NCBI GenBank assembly: GCA_964548905.1
Contig: CAZJTL010000002.1
Span: 12,671-76,670 of the forward strand
Reading direction: 5' to 3'
Origin: CAZJTL01 sp964548905
GTDB taxonomy: Bacteria; Cyanobacteriota; Cyanobacteriia; Cyanobacteriales; Xenococcaceae
DNA length: 64,000 nucleotides
Shown one piece after another: positions 42,206 to 51,189 of the stretch (positions are counted from its first letter, which is position 1; the number at the start of each line of letters is the position of its first letter). Below the pieces are notes generated by a model. The model was given only the letters and a program-made list of their open reading frames with translations. It was not told where the DNA came from and did no database searches. The translations under genes and the position numbers were made by a program.

Positions 42206-42552
42206 CCGCTTTTATCCTCAACTGATTGTTAATAACGCCACTTTAGCTAAGATTGCTCGATCGAGAAAGTTTTTTGGTTGCTTATGTTAGGCGATCGAGA
42301 CAATTAAAAACTTTGCCAAGAATAGAAACTACTCTCTAGTCAACTTGTTTGACTAGTTGTTAGAAATTTTCGTTTCAATTATAGCCTTAGCGATCGAAAC
42401 GATAATGAGTATTGTTACTCATCACTTAGTCAAAAAAGGACTGTGAAGACTCTGCTTTTGATTACAAAAAAGTAATTTTTACTAAAAAAATTAACTTATC
42501 TCCCAACCTTTGAGCCAAACCTTCTGCCCTCTGCCTTCTGCCTCCTGCCTTC
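42206..42552. other. Intergenic region with two perfect hairpins
   Basis: The first hairpin is CTAGTCAA (42336-42343)/TTGACTAG (42349-42356), loop CTTGT. The second is ATGAGTA (42405-42411)/TACTCAT (42416-42422), loop TTGT. No ORF lies across them. Repeat units TTCTGCC (42520-42556) border leuB. They could be terminators or part of a small RNA. Confidence 0.5.
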
Positions 42553-43644
42553 TTATGAATAAGCTTCTAGAATTTCTACCAAAGCATCACCCATCGCACG
42601 ACAACCTACTAAGGTCATTCCTGCGGAGATAATATCGCCTGTGCGATAGCCTCGGTCTAGAACTTGTGAAACTGCTTTTTCTAAGCGATCGGCAGCTTGT
42701 GGCTCATTTAAAGCGTACCTGAGCATCATTGCTGCACTTAACACCTGGGCGAGAGGATTGGCTTTATCTTGTCCAGCAATATCGGGTGCAGAACCGTGAA
42801 CTGGTTCAAATAATCCAGGTTTAGATGCTCCCAAACTAGCAGAGGGAAGCATCCCAATACTACCTGTTAGCATTGCTGCTTCATCGGAGAGGATATCGCC
42901 GAATAAATTACCTGTGACAATGGTATCGAACTGTTTGGGGTTGCGAACTAGCTGCATGGCTGCATTATCTACATACATGTGAGTTAGTTCCACATCTGGA
43001 TATTGCGCTGCCATTGCCGTTAGGCGATCGCGCCACAGTTGGGAAACATCTAAGACATTAGCTTTATCGACGGAACAAAGTTTCCCTCGTCGTTTTTGTG
43101 CGGTTTCAAAACCAATTTTAGCGATGCGATCAATTTCGGAGTCGAGATAAGCCATCGTATTAACACCGCGCTTTGCCCCTGTTTCTGTCTCGAAAATACC
43201 TTTGGGCTGACCGAAATAAATGCCACCAGTCAACTCGCGCACCACCATAATATCTACTCCTTCAACCACCTCTTTCTTGAGGGTAGAAGCGTCAATTAAT
43301 TGAGGAATAATGATAGCTGGACGCAAGTTGGCAAATAACCCCAATCCTGCTCTCAATCCTAACAATCCTGTTTCTGGACGCTGTTGGCGAGGTAGGTTAT
43401 CCCATTTATAGCCGCCGATCGCCGCTAACAAAACGGCATCGCTACCACGGCAAATTTCTAGAGTTTTTTCAGGCAGGGGTGCCCCTGTCGCATCGATCGC
43501 CGCACCACCAATTAGTGCTTTTTGAAAATCCAATTGAAAGTTGAATTGTTTGCCTACCACTTTCAGCACTTCTACCGTTACTGCCATTATTTCTGTTCCA
43601 ATGCCATCGCCAGGAAGTAAAGTAAGGCGGTACTGCTTAGTCAT
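42553..43644 (-). CDS. leuB: 3-isopropylmalate dehydrogenase
   Basis: LeuB oxidatively decarboxylates 3-isopropylmalate in leucine synthesis. The 363-residue protein has LLPGDGIGTEI, the substrate Arg-rich segment RQRPETGLLGLRAGLGLFANLRP, RELTGGIYFG, and the metal aspartates in NLFGDILSDEAAML, ending GSAPDIAGQDKANP. ATG at 43644 is chosen over an in-frame TTG two codons upstream. Confidence 0.97.
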   Translation of the reverse strand: MTKQYRLTLLPGDGIGTEIMAVTVEVLKVVGKQFNFQLDFQKALIGGAAIDATGAPLPEKTLEICRGSDAVLLAAIGGYKWDNLPRQQRPETGLLGLRAGLGLFANLRPAIIIPQLIDASTLKKEVVEGVDIMVVRELTGGIYFGQPKGIFETETGAKRGVNTMAYLDSEIDRIAKIGFETAQKRRGKLCSVDKANVLDVSQLWRDRLTAMAAQYPDVELTHMYVDNAAMQLVRNPKQFDTIVTGNLFGDILSDEAAMLTGSIGMLPSASLGASKPGLFEPVHGSAPDIAGQDKANPLAQVLSAAMMLRYALNEPQAADRLEKAVSQVLDRGYRTGDIISAGMTLVGCRAMGDALVEILEAYS

Positions 43645-43705
43645 GGTCAAGGTTAGCTATCTAAACAACCTATATAATTTATCATCAAAGGGAATTTTTT
43701 TAACA

Positions 43706-43825
43706 GAGAACAGGGAGCAGGGAGCAGGGAGCAGGCAGGCAGGTAGCAGGGAACAAGTAAAAAAACTTGCTTACTTTAGACTTTAGACTTTAAATTCCTT
43801 CTGCCTTCTGCCCTCTGCCTTATTT
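43706..43825. repeat. Heptamer repeats between leuB and rnc
   Basis: GCAGGGA units (43711-43733), then AGACTTT-type units (43780-43795) and TTCTGCC units (43798-43818). No ORF. Confidence 0.7.
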
Positions 43826-44512
43826 TCACTCCAACCCCAAACGCTCGATCGCATCTTCGGCGGCGCGTTTTTGCGCTTCTTGTTTGCGTTTGCCCTTACC
43901 AACTCCATAAATTACATCTTTAACCCAAACTTCAGCGATAAATTCTTTGCTATGATCGGGGCCAGATTCACCGATAATCTTATACTCTGGGTTTTTGCCT
44001 TGATTGGCTAGCGCCCACTGTTGAAAGCGATTTTTGGAGTCAACAAAATTGGCAGTCTCTAGTTGAGGCTTAGCGTTGACAATAGCTGCGGCTAAAACTG
44101 TAAACACGGGTTGAATGTAATCACGGACGGCTTCGATGCCAGCATCTAAAAAATATGCACCAATGATGGCTTCAAAGGTATCGTTGAGTAGGGAAGGATT
44201 TTCTCTACCTTTATCTTTTTGGGCTCCTTTTCCCAAGCGCATTAAGTTTCCTAATCCTAATTGTGCGCCTAATTGCCCTAGTTGTTGTTCGTCTACCAGT
44301 TGCGATCGCAAGCGGGTAAGTTGAGCTTCATTCATTTGGGGATAATTTTGATAGAGTAGTTCCCCAATTAAAAAACCAAGTACGGCATCACCAAGAAACT
44401 CTAGGCGTTCGTTGTCCGCAGATTGTTCCCGATGTTCGTTGACGTAGGAACGATGGGTTAAAGCTTTCTCTAATAACTGAGGATCTTTTATTGGTGGGAG
44501 TTTTAGAGACAT
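43826..44512 (-). CDS. rnc: Ribonuclease III
   Basis: RNase III cuts double-stranded RNA in rRNA processing and regulation. The 228-residue protein has the nuclease signature ERLEFLGDAVLGFLIGELLY, the downstream NDTFEAIIGAYFLDAG and a C-terminal double-stranded RNA-binding domain (about 155-225, GKGKRKQEAQKRAAEDAI). Normal length for the family. Confidence 0.97.
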   Translation of the reverse strand: MSLKLPPIKDPQLLEKALTHRSYVNEHREQSADNERLEFLGDAVLGFLIGELLYQNYPQMNEAQLTRLRSQLVDEQQLGQLGAQLGLGNLMRLGKGAQKDKGRENPSLLNDTFEAIIGAYFLDAGIEAVRDYIQPVFTVLAAAIVNAKPQLETANFVDSKNRFQQWALANQGKNPEYKIIGESGPDHSKEFIAEVWVKDVIYGVGKGKRKQEAQKRAAEDAIERLGLE

Positions 44513-44825
44513 TTGAAAATAGGGACTAGGGGTTAGGGATTAGGGGGTAGGGACAGGTTTAGAAACCTGCCCTTACGGGGTTAGGGATTAGAAAGGGTGT
44601 GGGGTGCAGGGGAACTAATGAGTAATTAGTAATGAGTAATGAGTAAAAAACTTCCTACTTCCTACTTCCTACTTATTTTCTGCCTTCTGCCTTCTTTTCC
44701 CTATTGCCTAATTATGAATTATTCTGTTCCCTTGTTCCCTCGACCGAAGGTCGTTAAATTTTGTAAAGAAAGGCGTAATTATCTAAGGATATTTTCGAGT
44801 CACAAGTAGAGGATTCTAAGTCTAG
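44513..44825. repeat. Intergenic region packed with heptamer repeats
   Basis: Of 313 bp, most is GGATTAG/GGGTTAG units (44520-44560), GGGTGTG/GGGTGCA units (44590-44612), TAATGAG units (44618-44645), CTACTTC units (44653-44675) and TTCTGCC units (44681-44695). The last 60 bp are plain AT-rich sequence, probably the promoter of the sigma-like gene. Confidence 0.75.
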
Positions 44826-45800
44826 ATGAATTCATCAAAGATGACAGATATTTTCCTAAAAGCTCGTCATGAAGTCATTAATGACCAGACTATAGAGTTA
44901 CTTGTAAAAGAGTTGCTCGAAAATTGTCAACAGAAAAACTTGCCAAAATTGACTCAACAAGTTTTAGTTAAAAAACTAGTAGATGAAATGATGCGATCGC
45001 GACCGATTTGTCGTCCACATCGAGGCAAAGTGCTTTTTGGCGTTTATCGAGAAATTTATGAACAATTGCAGCAACAATTAATTAATGATTTTTTAGACAA
45101 ATTAACCATCAAAAATTTACCGACAATGGAGGCTAAATCTTGGGCAATCTCAATTAGAAATCAAGCGATTAAAAAAATTCTTGACGACACTCAACTTAAA
45201 AAACTGGGGTTGTCCGCACAAAATTATGAAGCTAATAGCGAGCTAAGGCAGTATGCTTTGGCAGAATTAATTGAAGCAATTCGCTGGTCAAATCGGTTGT
45301 GTCATCCCCATAGAGAAAAATTCCTACCTCAATTTTATGAACTTATCTATGAAGAAGCAGTTATAGAAACATTAACCTATGTATGTACTCATATTGATAA
45401 ATACGATCCTGAAAGAGGAGGCGGAAGATTTATGAATTGGGTTAATTTTCGCCTCGATAAACTAATTTTAGAATATCGAAGAAAATTTAATAATTTTAAG
45501 ATCGAACAGCTTCCTTCTCTCAAAGATTTAGATAATTTAATTCAGCCAGACGAACAACCTTTATTATCAGAAATAGTTCGTCAATATATTGAAGAAGATC
45601 CTCAAAAATTATGCCAAAGAAATCACATTAAAAATAGAATAGATGCTAATTTTCAAGTAATAGCATTGGCAAGATTTGCTGGTCAAAGTTGGGAAGAAGT
45701 TTCCCAAAAATTAGATATACCAATTCCAACTCTAAGTAGTTTTTTTCAACGTTGCTGTAATAAACTTGCCGAACAATTCAAGCAGGATTTACAGAATTAA
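44826..45800 (+). CDS. Sigma-70-like regulatory protein of the DUF1822/DUF928/CHASE2 cluster
   Basis: The 324-residue protein has two copies of a PHR-containing motif (SRPICRPHRGKVLFGVYREIYE and SNRLCHPHREKFLPQFYELIYE). A segment like sigma region 2 follows (YVCTHIDKYDPERGGGRFMNWVNFRLDKLI), and a C-terminal helix-turn-helix resembles region 4 (QSWEEVSQKLDIPIPTLSSFFQRCC). Canonical -10 recognition residues are not obvious. It could be a minor sigma or an anti-sigma-like factor; this is inference. DUF1822 follows within 16 bp, so an operon is likely. Confidence 0.7.
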   Translation: MNSSKMTDIFLKARHEVINDQTIELLVKELLENCQQKNLPKLTQQVLVKKLVDEMMRSRPICRPHRGKVLFGVYREIYEQLQQQLINDFLDKLTIKNLPTMEAKSWAISIRNQAIKKILDDTQLKKLGLSAQNYEANSELRQYALAELIEAIRWSNRLCHPHREKFLPQFYELIYEEAVIETLTYVCTHIDKYDPERGGGRFMNWVNFRLDKLILEYRRKFNNFKIEQLPSLKDLDNLIQPDEQPLLSEIVRQYIEEDPQKLCQRNHIKNRIDANFQVIALARFAGQSWEEVSQKLDIPIPTLSSFFQRCCNKLAEQFKQDLQN

Positions 45801-45816
45801 ATCAATAGATATAATT

Positions 45817-46809
45817 ATGAATCCAACAATGACTTATTATAATTTGGACATTCCTTTATCAATAGTTGCTCACCTAAAAGCAGAGGAATTTTGCAGCTAT
45901 CAAGCTGATTCGCGCAGAGCCAAGCAAGTTTATCTTAATACTTTGGCAGTTTATGCAGTTAATATTTATTTAAAGTCTTTAGGGTTTCAAACTGACTTGG
46001 AGAAGAGTTCGAGCTGGAATCCAGTCAATCAAACCTTAATGAATACTGCCGATTTAATAGTTAAAGACTGCGGCAAAATAGAGTGCAGACCTGTTCTTCC
46101 TGATGCAGATTCACTATATATTCCTGAAGAGGTTTGGACACAAAGAGTAGGTTATATCGCAGTAAAATTAGACGACTCTTTGCAGCAAGCAACTTTGTTA
46201 GGATTTATCGATCGAGTTAGCGCCACCAATTTATCCCTAAACGCTTTGTATGCCATCACCGAATTACCTGAGTATTTAAACTCGCTTGCTCGACACAAAC
46301 AGGTGCAAGCAGTGCCGAGGAATCAAGAAATTGCAGCCAATCTCGCCACGGTGAGGTTGAGTCAGTGGTTGGAGAACGTTTTTGAAGCAGGATGGCAACG
46401 CATTGATGAATTATATCCTACCTCCTTAGCCTTTAATTTTAGAAATTCTAGTCAGTTAGCCAATGCTCAAAACCAAGATCTTCCTGGGGAAATAAGTCGA
46501 GTTAAGTTGTTGGAGTTGGTTTCTAGCCAAGAAACCAAACAAATTGGATTAATGGTGAGAATTTTAGCAAAAATTGACGATGAAATGGATATTTCTGTTT
46601 CTGTCAAAGTTTATCCTGCCGATCGCCAGAGTTTTCTTCCTCAAGGACTTCAAGTCATAGTTCTAGACGAACTAGAAATTCCAGTCATGCAAGCACAAGC
46701 TAAGCAGACTGAAACTGTTGAATTTAAATTTAGTGGCGAATTGGGAGAGTATTTTTGCGTTAAGGTGATCTGGGAAGAGAGTTCCAAAACAGAAGCTTTT
46801 ATAATTTAG
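45817..46809 (+). CDS. DUF1822 family protein
   Basis: The 330-residue protein begins MNPTMTYYNLDIPLSIVAHLKAEEFC; ATG 45817 is chosen over an upstream frame start inside the previous gene. DUF1822 is a cyanobacterial family of unknown function. Visible are RRAKQVYLNTLAVYAVNIYLKSLGF, the IPEEVWTQRVGYIAVKLDD strand and a C-terminal beta-rich half. No membrane segment. It lies in a block with DUF928 and CHASE2, a recurrent cyanobacterial association. Confidence 0.85.
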   Translation: MNPTMTYYNLDIPLSIVAHLKAEEFCSYQADSRRAKQVYLNTLAVYAVNIYLKSLGFQTDLEKSSSWNPVNQTLMNTADLIVKDCGKIECRPVLPDADSLYIPEEVWTQRVGYIAVKLDDSLQQATLLGFIDRVSATNLSLNALYAITELPEYLNSLARHKQVQAVPRNQEIAANLATVRLSQWLENVFEAGWQRIDELYPTSLAFNFRNSSQLANAQNQDLPGEISRVKLLELVSSQETKQIGLMVRILAKIDDEMDISVSVKVYPADRQSFLPQGLQVIVLDELEIPVMQAQAKQTETVEFKFSGELGEYFCVKVIWEESSKTEAFII

Positions 46810-46931
46810 AGCTGCTAATTTAAAGCTATGTGTGGCGTCTAGTTAGCGTTAATTTATACTGTTGTAAACTCTGATCAGAAGCTAATTGCCACAATAGTAA
46901 AGAAGCGCACTTTTGGAAGTTAAATTAGATC

Positions 46932-47831
46932 GTGAACAAGATAAGATGCTATGTTTGCTTTGTTTTTAGTTCAATTCGTGTCAAAATTCCGTTAAAATTT
47001 TTAATTTGTGTCTCACTTTTAACTATATTGCCAGTAGAATTCAATGCAGCAGAAGAAGTAAAGTGGGACAAAAACGTTACTAGTGAATTCATCAACAAAT
47101 CGATTCAACCCAGTTTACAACCACAAGTAAATTTTAATTCCAATCTAACTCAAGAGCGACCCGAACAGATTAATTTTCAGGCAACAGGTAGACCTCTGGG
47201 ACTATCTTCTGGTAAGATACCTAAATCGCCAAAACCAAAAGAGCTTGATTTTTCTGGGACAGGACGACCAGGTCAACGAACGGCTGGAGGAAGTCGCAGT
47301 CAATGTCTAAATCCTAACTTTAGTTTAACTGCTCTATTACCTAAAGCTCTTGCGGGCAAAACTGCTGCCGAACGACCAACTTTTTGGTTTCATGTTCGCG
47401 ATCTGCCAATTTCTAAGATTGCAGGAGAATTTGTACTACAGGATGAAAATCGCCAAGATGTCGATCGCATTCCCGTGCAGCTAAACGATCGGACAGAGCT
47501 AGTTTCTTTTACCTTACCTGGTGACAGAGCGCCTTTAGAGTTGAATCGTTGGTATCGTTGGTATCTAAAGCTCTATTGTCAACCCGATCGAACTTCAAGT
47601 CCAATTTTTGTGCAAGGATGGGTGCAAAGAGTTGCTCTCGATCGAGAAACTAAGTCCCAGCTAGCTAAAACCGATCGACCCGATCTAATTTATGCTCAGA
47701 AAGGTATTTGGTTCGATGCTTTAGCTGATTTAGCCAAATTACGAATAGATAGTCCTGAAAATCGTGAGCTTCAAGAAGATTGGCAGAAACTCCTGAGTGC
47801 TAAAGGAGTGGAATTGCAACTATCTAAGTAG
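46932..47831 (+). CDS. DUF928 domain protein, exported
   Basis: The 299-residue protein starts with GTG at 46932. An N-terminal hydrophobic segment (about 17-35) followed by Ala-rich sequence suggests a signal peptide. DUF928 features include ALLPKALAGKTAAERPTFWFHVRDLP, FTLPGDRAPLELNRWYRWYLKLYCQ and a C-terminal WFDALADLAKLR. The DUF928 domain occurs in a cyanobacterial cluster with DUF1822 and CHASE2. It is probably periplasmic and could interact with the CHASE2 ectodomain; this is inference. Confidence 0.85.
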   Translation: MNKIRCYVCFVFSSIRVKIPLKFLICVSLLTILPVEFNAAEEVKWDKNVTSEFINKSIQPSLQPQVNFNSNLTQERPEQINFQATGRPLGLSSGKIPKSPKPKELDFSGTGRPGQRTAGGSRSQCLNPNFSLTALLPKALAGKTAAERPTFWFHVRDLPISKIAGEFVLQDENRQDVDRIPVQLNDRTELVSFTLPGDRAPLELNRWYRWYLKLYCQPDRTSSPIFVQGWVQRVALDRETKSQLAKTDRPDLIYAQKGIWFDALADLAKLRIDSPENRELQEDWQKLLSAKGVELQLSK

Positions 47832-47856
47832 TTGGACTTTCATTAAATTCATCGGT

Positions 47857-48078
47857 GGAGAGAGGCAACAGGCAACAGGCAACAGGCAACAGGTAACAGA
47901 AATACAAGGTGTGTAATTAATTCTGCCCATATAGTTAAATAACTAATCAAGAAGAATTTCCTCGCCATGATGAGGCGCAATGTGTAACTGTATAAATGGG
48001 GGTAGGGGAAAGCTAACAGCCAATGCCCAAGGCTGAGAGCTAATTGTTAACCTAAATAAATCAATGAGGGATAACTAA
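47857..48078. repeat. GCAACAG heptamer repeats and leader upstream of the CHASE2 gene
   Basis: GCAACAG units (47863-47894) follow the DUF928 stop. From 47900 to 48078 there is no ORF; the CHASE2 gene has GAGGG 8 nt before its TTG start at 48079. Confidence 0.7.
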
Positions 48079-50517
48079 TTGCCAGCTTGGGGAAAGTTAG
48101 TCGTCATCAAATTCAATGGAGATTTGCACGAGCGAGGATTTCTAGTCAATCTAGAACTAGGACTTGAAGGCAAACTTCCTTATGCAGGTGCATCTGGAGC
48201 CTTACCTGCGGCACCAAGTTTAATCTCTACGTTGGAGCAATGGCAACAACAATATCGTTGTCTTGGTTTGACAAACAGAATTAAACCACAAGAAATTATC
48301 TATGGTGGCACGATCGATGCAGTGGAAAAACTGCTGCAACTAAGCTATAAACTGGGAGAAGAACTGAAAAATTGGCTAGAGTCAGATTCTTTTCGAGCGA
48401 TCGATAAATTATTAAGAGAAGAATTAAATCGGCACGAATCAATTAGAATTTTGTTACGTGCAGAAGATCGTAGATTGCATAAGCTTCCCTGGCATTTATG
48501 GGATTTTTTAGAGCGTTATCCACAAGCTGAATTGGCTTTTGGTACTTCAAGCTTCAAACAAGTCAATTCACCTAAAAAAGTGACTAGCCAACCCAAGGTT
48601 AGAATTTTAGCAGTTATAGGTGACAGCCAAGATATCGATACAGAAGCCGATCTTAAATTACTACAAGCTTTACCCGATACAGAAGTGGCATTGTTAGTAG
48701 AACCAAATCGTCAAGAATTGAATTATTTATTGTGGGAAAAACCTTGGGATTTGCTGTTTTTTGCTGGACATAGCCAAACAGAGAGAAGTAAAGGCAGAAT
48801 TTATCTCAATGCTGAAGATAGTTTGACGATCGAAGAGTTGAAGTATGGACTCAATCAAGCGATCGCTCAAGGGTTGCAAATAGCAATTTTTAATTCCTGC
48901 GATGGTTTGGGTTTAGCTAATCAACTGGAGCAACTGCAACTCCCACAAATTATTGTCATGCGCGAACCAATACCCGATCGCGTAGCTCAAGAGTTTTTAA
49001 AAAATTTTCTGGGAGCCTTTGCTAGTGGAGACTCTCTCTACTTTGCTACCAGAATTGCCAGAGAAAAACTACAGGGATGGGAAAACCGTTTTCCTTGCGC
49101 CAGTTGGCTCCCAATCATCTATCAAAATCCAGCCACTATCCCACCTTCTTGGCAAAATTTACGGGGAGAGACTGAGGGATCAGAGGGAGCAGGGGAGACT
49201 AGGAGAGGGAGAGAGAGAGTAGCGCAGTTTTCTTGGTTGGAGATGCGACGGAAATTGAGACAACTTTTGTCTCGATGGCAATGGAGTAGTTTATTAGGTA
49301 TTTTCTTAGTTTGTTTGCTCGTCAGCAATGTTTTGTTAGGAGTGCGATCGCTAGGAGTTTTACAAAATTGGGAATCGATCGCCTTCGATCGCTTGATGCA
49401 ATGGCGACAGAGTGAACCTCCCGATCGCCGTATCTTGGTAGTCACAATTGATGAAGCTGACATCGCTTACCAGCAGAAAATGGGAATGTCCATGCAAGGT
49501 TCTCTTGCTGATGAAGCTTTGACACAATTATTACAGATAATTTTACCTTACCAACCACGAGCGATCGGTGTAGATATCTATCACGATCGTCCTTTTTCTC
49601 CATCCTTAGCTAATTTAATTGCTCGAACACCGCAATTAATTGGGGTTTGTCAAGCTCACAACCCAGTAAGCGATTCGATCAGCATTAAACCAGCCTCAAA
49701 TTTAGCGATTACCCAAGTAGGATTTAGCGATTTTCCTTACGATCCAGACAATGTAATTCGCCGTCAGTTCCTTGGTATGACTCCAGACCAATTTTGTCAA
49801 ACCGATCGCTCTTTCAGTTTACAGCTAGCTTTAGCTTATTTACAGGAATATCCCCGCCAAATGACCTCAGAGGGACTAAAAATCGGTGATGTATTGCTGA
49901 AAAAGTTGACTACAAATGCTGGTGGCTATCAATTACCAGAAACAGAAACTCAAGGCTATCAAATTCTGATTAATTATCGTTCTTCTCCTCCAGCAACCAT
50001 TCCCCTCAGAGAGATACTGAGCTACCTTAATAACCAGCAAATCGAACAGATGGTTCGCGATCGCGTTGTTTTAGTTGGGATCGATCTTCCCAATCAAGAT
50101 AGACATGATACTCCTTTTAGTCATAATCGGCTCTCTTTACGATTACCAGGAGTTCTCGTTCATGCTCATCAAGTCAGTCAAATAATTAGTGCTGTTATCG
50201 ATAAACGAAAGTTATTGCATTGGCTGCCTGAGTGGTTAGAATCGGGATGGATATTATTGTGGTCTTTTGTCGCAGGTACAATTTTCTATTGTGGCAATTT
50301 AATCTACAATCGTTGGCAAAAATGTATTTATTTACTCACAACAGTTGCTACAGCTTCGATCTCTTTGCATTTATGCTGTTATCTTATTCTCTGTCAAGGA
50401 ATTTGGATTCCTTCAGTACCAGCGATACTAGCATTTGCACTTACAGCAGTCGCGATCGCCTACAATCCTTTAACTATTAACATTAAGAAAAAAATTCCTA
50501 AAATTAATAAAATTTAA
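48079..50517 (+). CDS. CHAT-CHASE2 membrane sensor protein
   Basis: The 812-residue protein starts with TTG, directly after a stop codon in the same frame and 8 nt after GAGGG. The N-terminal about 350 residues form a CHAT-like domain (caspase-related): the dyad is visible as His231 in FFAGHS and Cys274 in FNSCDG. A membrane segment (about 404-424) leads to a CHASE2 sensory domain (about 430-690) that should face the periplasm, followed by three C-terminal membrane segments (about 720-795). No kinase or cyclase output domain is present. A repeat-derived Glu/Gly/Arg-rich linker (364-382) joins CHAT and TM1. Role: signalling or protease activation, inferred. Confidence 0.88.
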   Translation: MPAWGKLVVIKFNGDLHERGFLVNLELGLEGKLPYAGASGALPAAPSLISTLEQWQQQYRCLGLTNRIKPQEIIYGGTIDAVEKLLQLSYKLGEELKNWLESDSFRAIDKLLREELNRHESIRILLRAEDRRLHKLPWHLWDFLERYPQAELAFGTSSFKQVNSPKKVTSQPKVRILAVIGDSQDIDTEADLKLLQALPDTEVALLVEPNRQELNYLLWEKPWDLLFFAGHSQTERSKGRIYLNAEDSLTIEELKYGLNQAIAQGLQIAIFNSCDGLGLANQLEQLQLPQIIVMREPIPDRVAQEFLKNFLGAFASGDSLYFATRIAREKLQGWENRFPCASWLPIIYQNPATIPPSWQNLRGETEGSEGAGETRRGRERVAQFSWLEMRRKLRQLLSRWQWSSLLGIFLVCLLVSNVLLGVRSLGVLQNWESIAFDRLMQWRQSEPPDRRILVVTIDEADIAYQQKMGMSMQGSLADEALTQLLQIILPYQPRAIGVDIYHDRPFSPSLANLIARTPQLIGVCQAHNPVSDSISIKPASNLAITQVGFSDFPYDPDNVIRRQFLGMTPDQFCQTDRSFSLQLALAYLQEYPRQMTSEGLKIGDVLLKKLTTNAGGYQLPETETQGYQILINYRSSPPATIPLREILSYLNNQQIEQMVRDRVVLVGIDLPNQDRHDTPFSHNRLSLRLPGVLVHAHQVSQIISAVIDKRKLLHWLPEWLESGWILLWSFVAGTIFYCGNLIYNRWQKCIYLLTTVATASISLHLCCYLILCQGIWIPSVPAILAFALTAVAIAYNPLTINIKKKIPKINKI
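49160..49222. repeat. Purine-rich repeat inside the CHAT-CHASE2 coding sequence
   Basis: Units such as GGGAGA, GAGGGA and GGGGAGAC resemble the intergenic repeat sequence seen near 28475-28490. They encode the linker between CHAT and TM1 in frame. This suggests that intergenic heptamer-type repeats have invaded a coding region. Confidence 0.65.
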
Positions 50518-51011
50518 ACCTGCAAAGCTTTCTGAAATCGCTGCCAAAGTGAATTCAAAGATTGCTTGAACTGATATTTAAGTTGCCAGTTTTGAAAAGC
50601 TCGATCGTATTCTTCCCCTTCGCATTGCCAAGTTTTCCAAGCGTTATTTGCTAATAGTAATCCCCACAATAATAAAATGTACAGTGACCAGGAAATAGTA
50701 CCAGCAGTTAACAAATTAATTGAGACGAAAAAAGTATTAACTAGGAAATATTTAAAAGCTTTTTGTTTTAGCTTTTGTTGGCGATAGGAGTTAAAAGCTA
50801 ACTGTTCTTGTTTTACCTGTTGATTAACCAGCCATTCTTGTTCTGCTGCTTGCAAACATTCCGCATCAATTCCTATCTCGCTGGCAATTTCTTCTAGTTG
50901 CTGGCGCGAAATTAGTCCATCATCATCTTGACGAGCGATCGCCAGATGCAGGATTTGTTGCATCTGTTCTTGATTGTAGAATTCGGGCATCTGTCCAAAA
51001 GAAGCTGACAT
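50514..51011 (-). CDS. 2TM-domain protein
   Basis: The protein has about 165 residues from ATG 51011 (a GTG at 51074 and an ATG at 50990 are alternatives). It has an N-terminal EF-hand/SHOCT-like helical part (EQMQQILHLAIARQDDDGLISRQQLEEIASEIGID) and then two membrane segments (about 87-105 and 110-125) typical of 2TM domains. It overlaps the convergent CHASE2 gene by 4 bp. Function unknown. Confidence 0.75.
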   Translation of the reverse strand: MSASFGQMPEFYNQEQMQQILHLAIARQDDDGLISRQQLEEIASEIGIDAECLQAAEQEWLVNQQVKQEQLAFNSYRQQKLKQKAFKYFLVNTFFVSINLLTAGTISWSLYILLLWGLLLANNAWKTWQCEGEEYDRAFQNWQLKYQFKQSLNSLWQRFQKALQV

Positions 51012-51189
51012 AGACAACAAAAAGCTCACTAACTTTATTATGCCCGATTTATGCGATTGCCGAACCGTAATCACGAGGACGGTTTTTACTCTAACAACTG
51101 GGATTAATTTCTTTTCAGTAACTCGTTACAATTTGTTTCATATAAAAGCATAATTAACATTACCGCCGATTATAATTGGAGGTTGCCCG

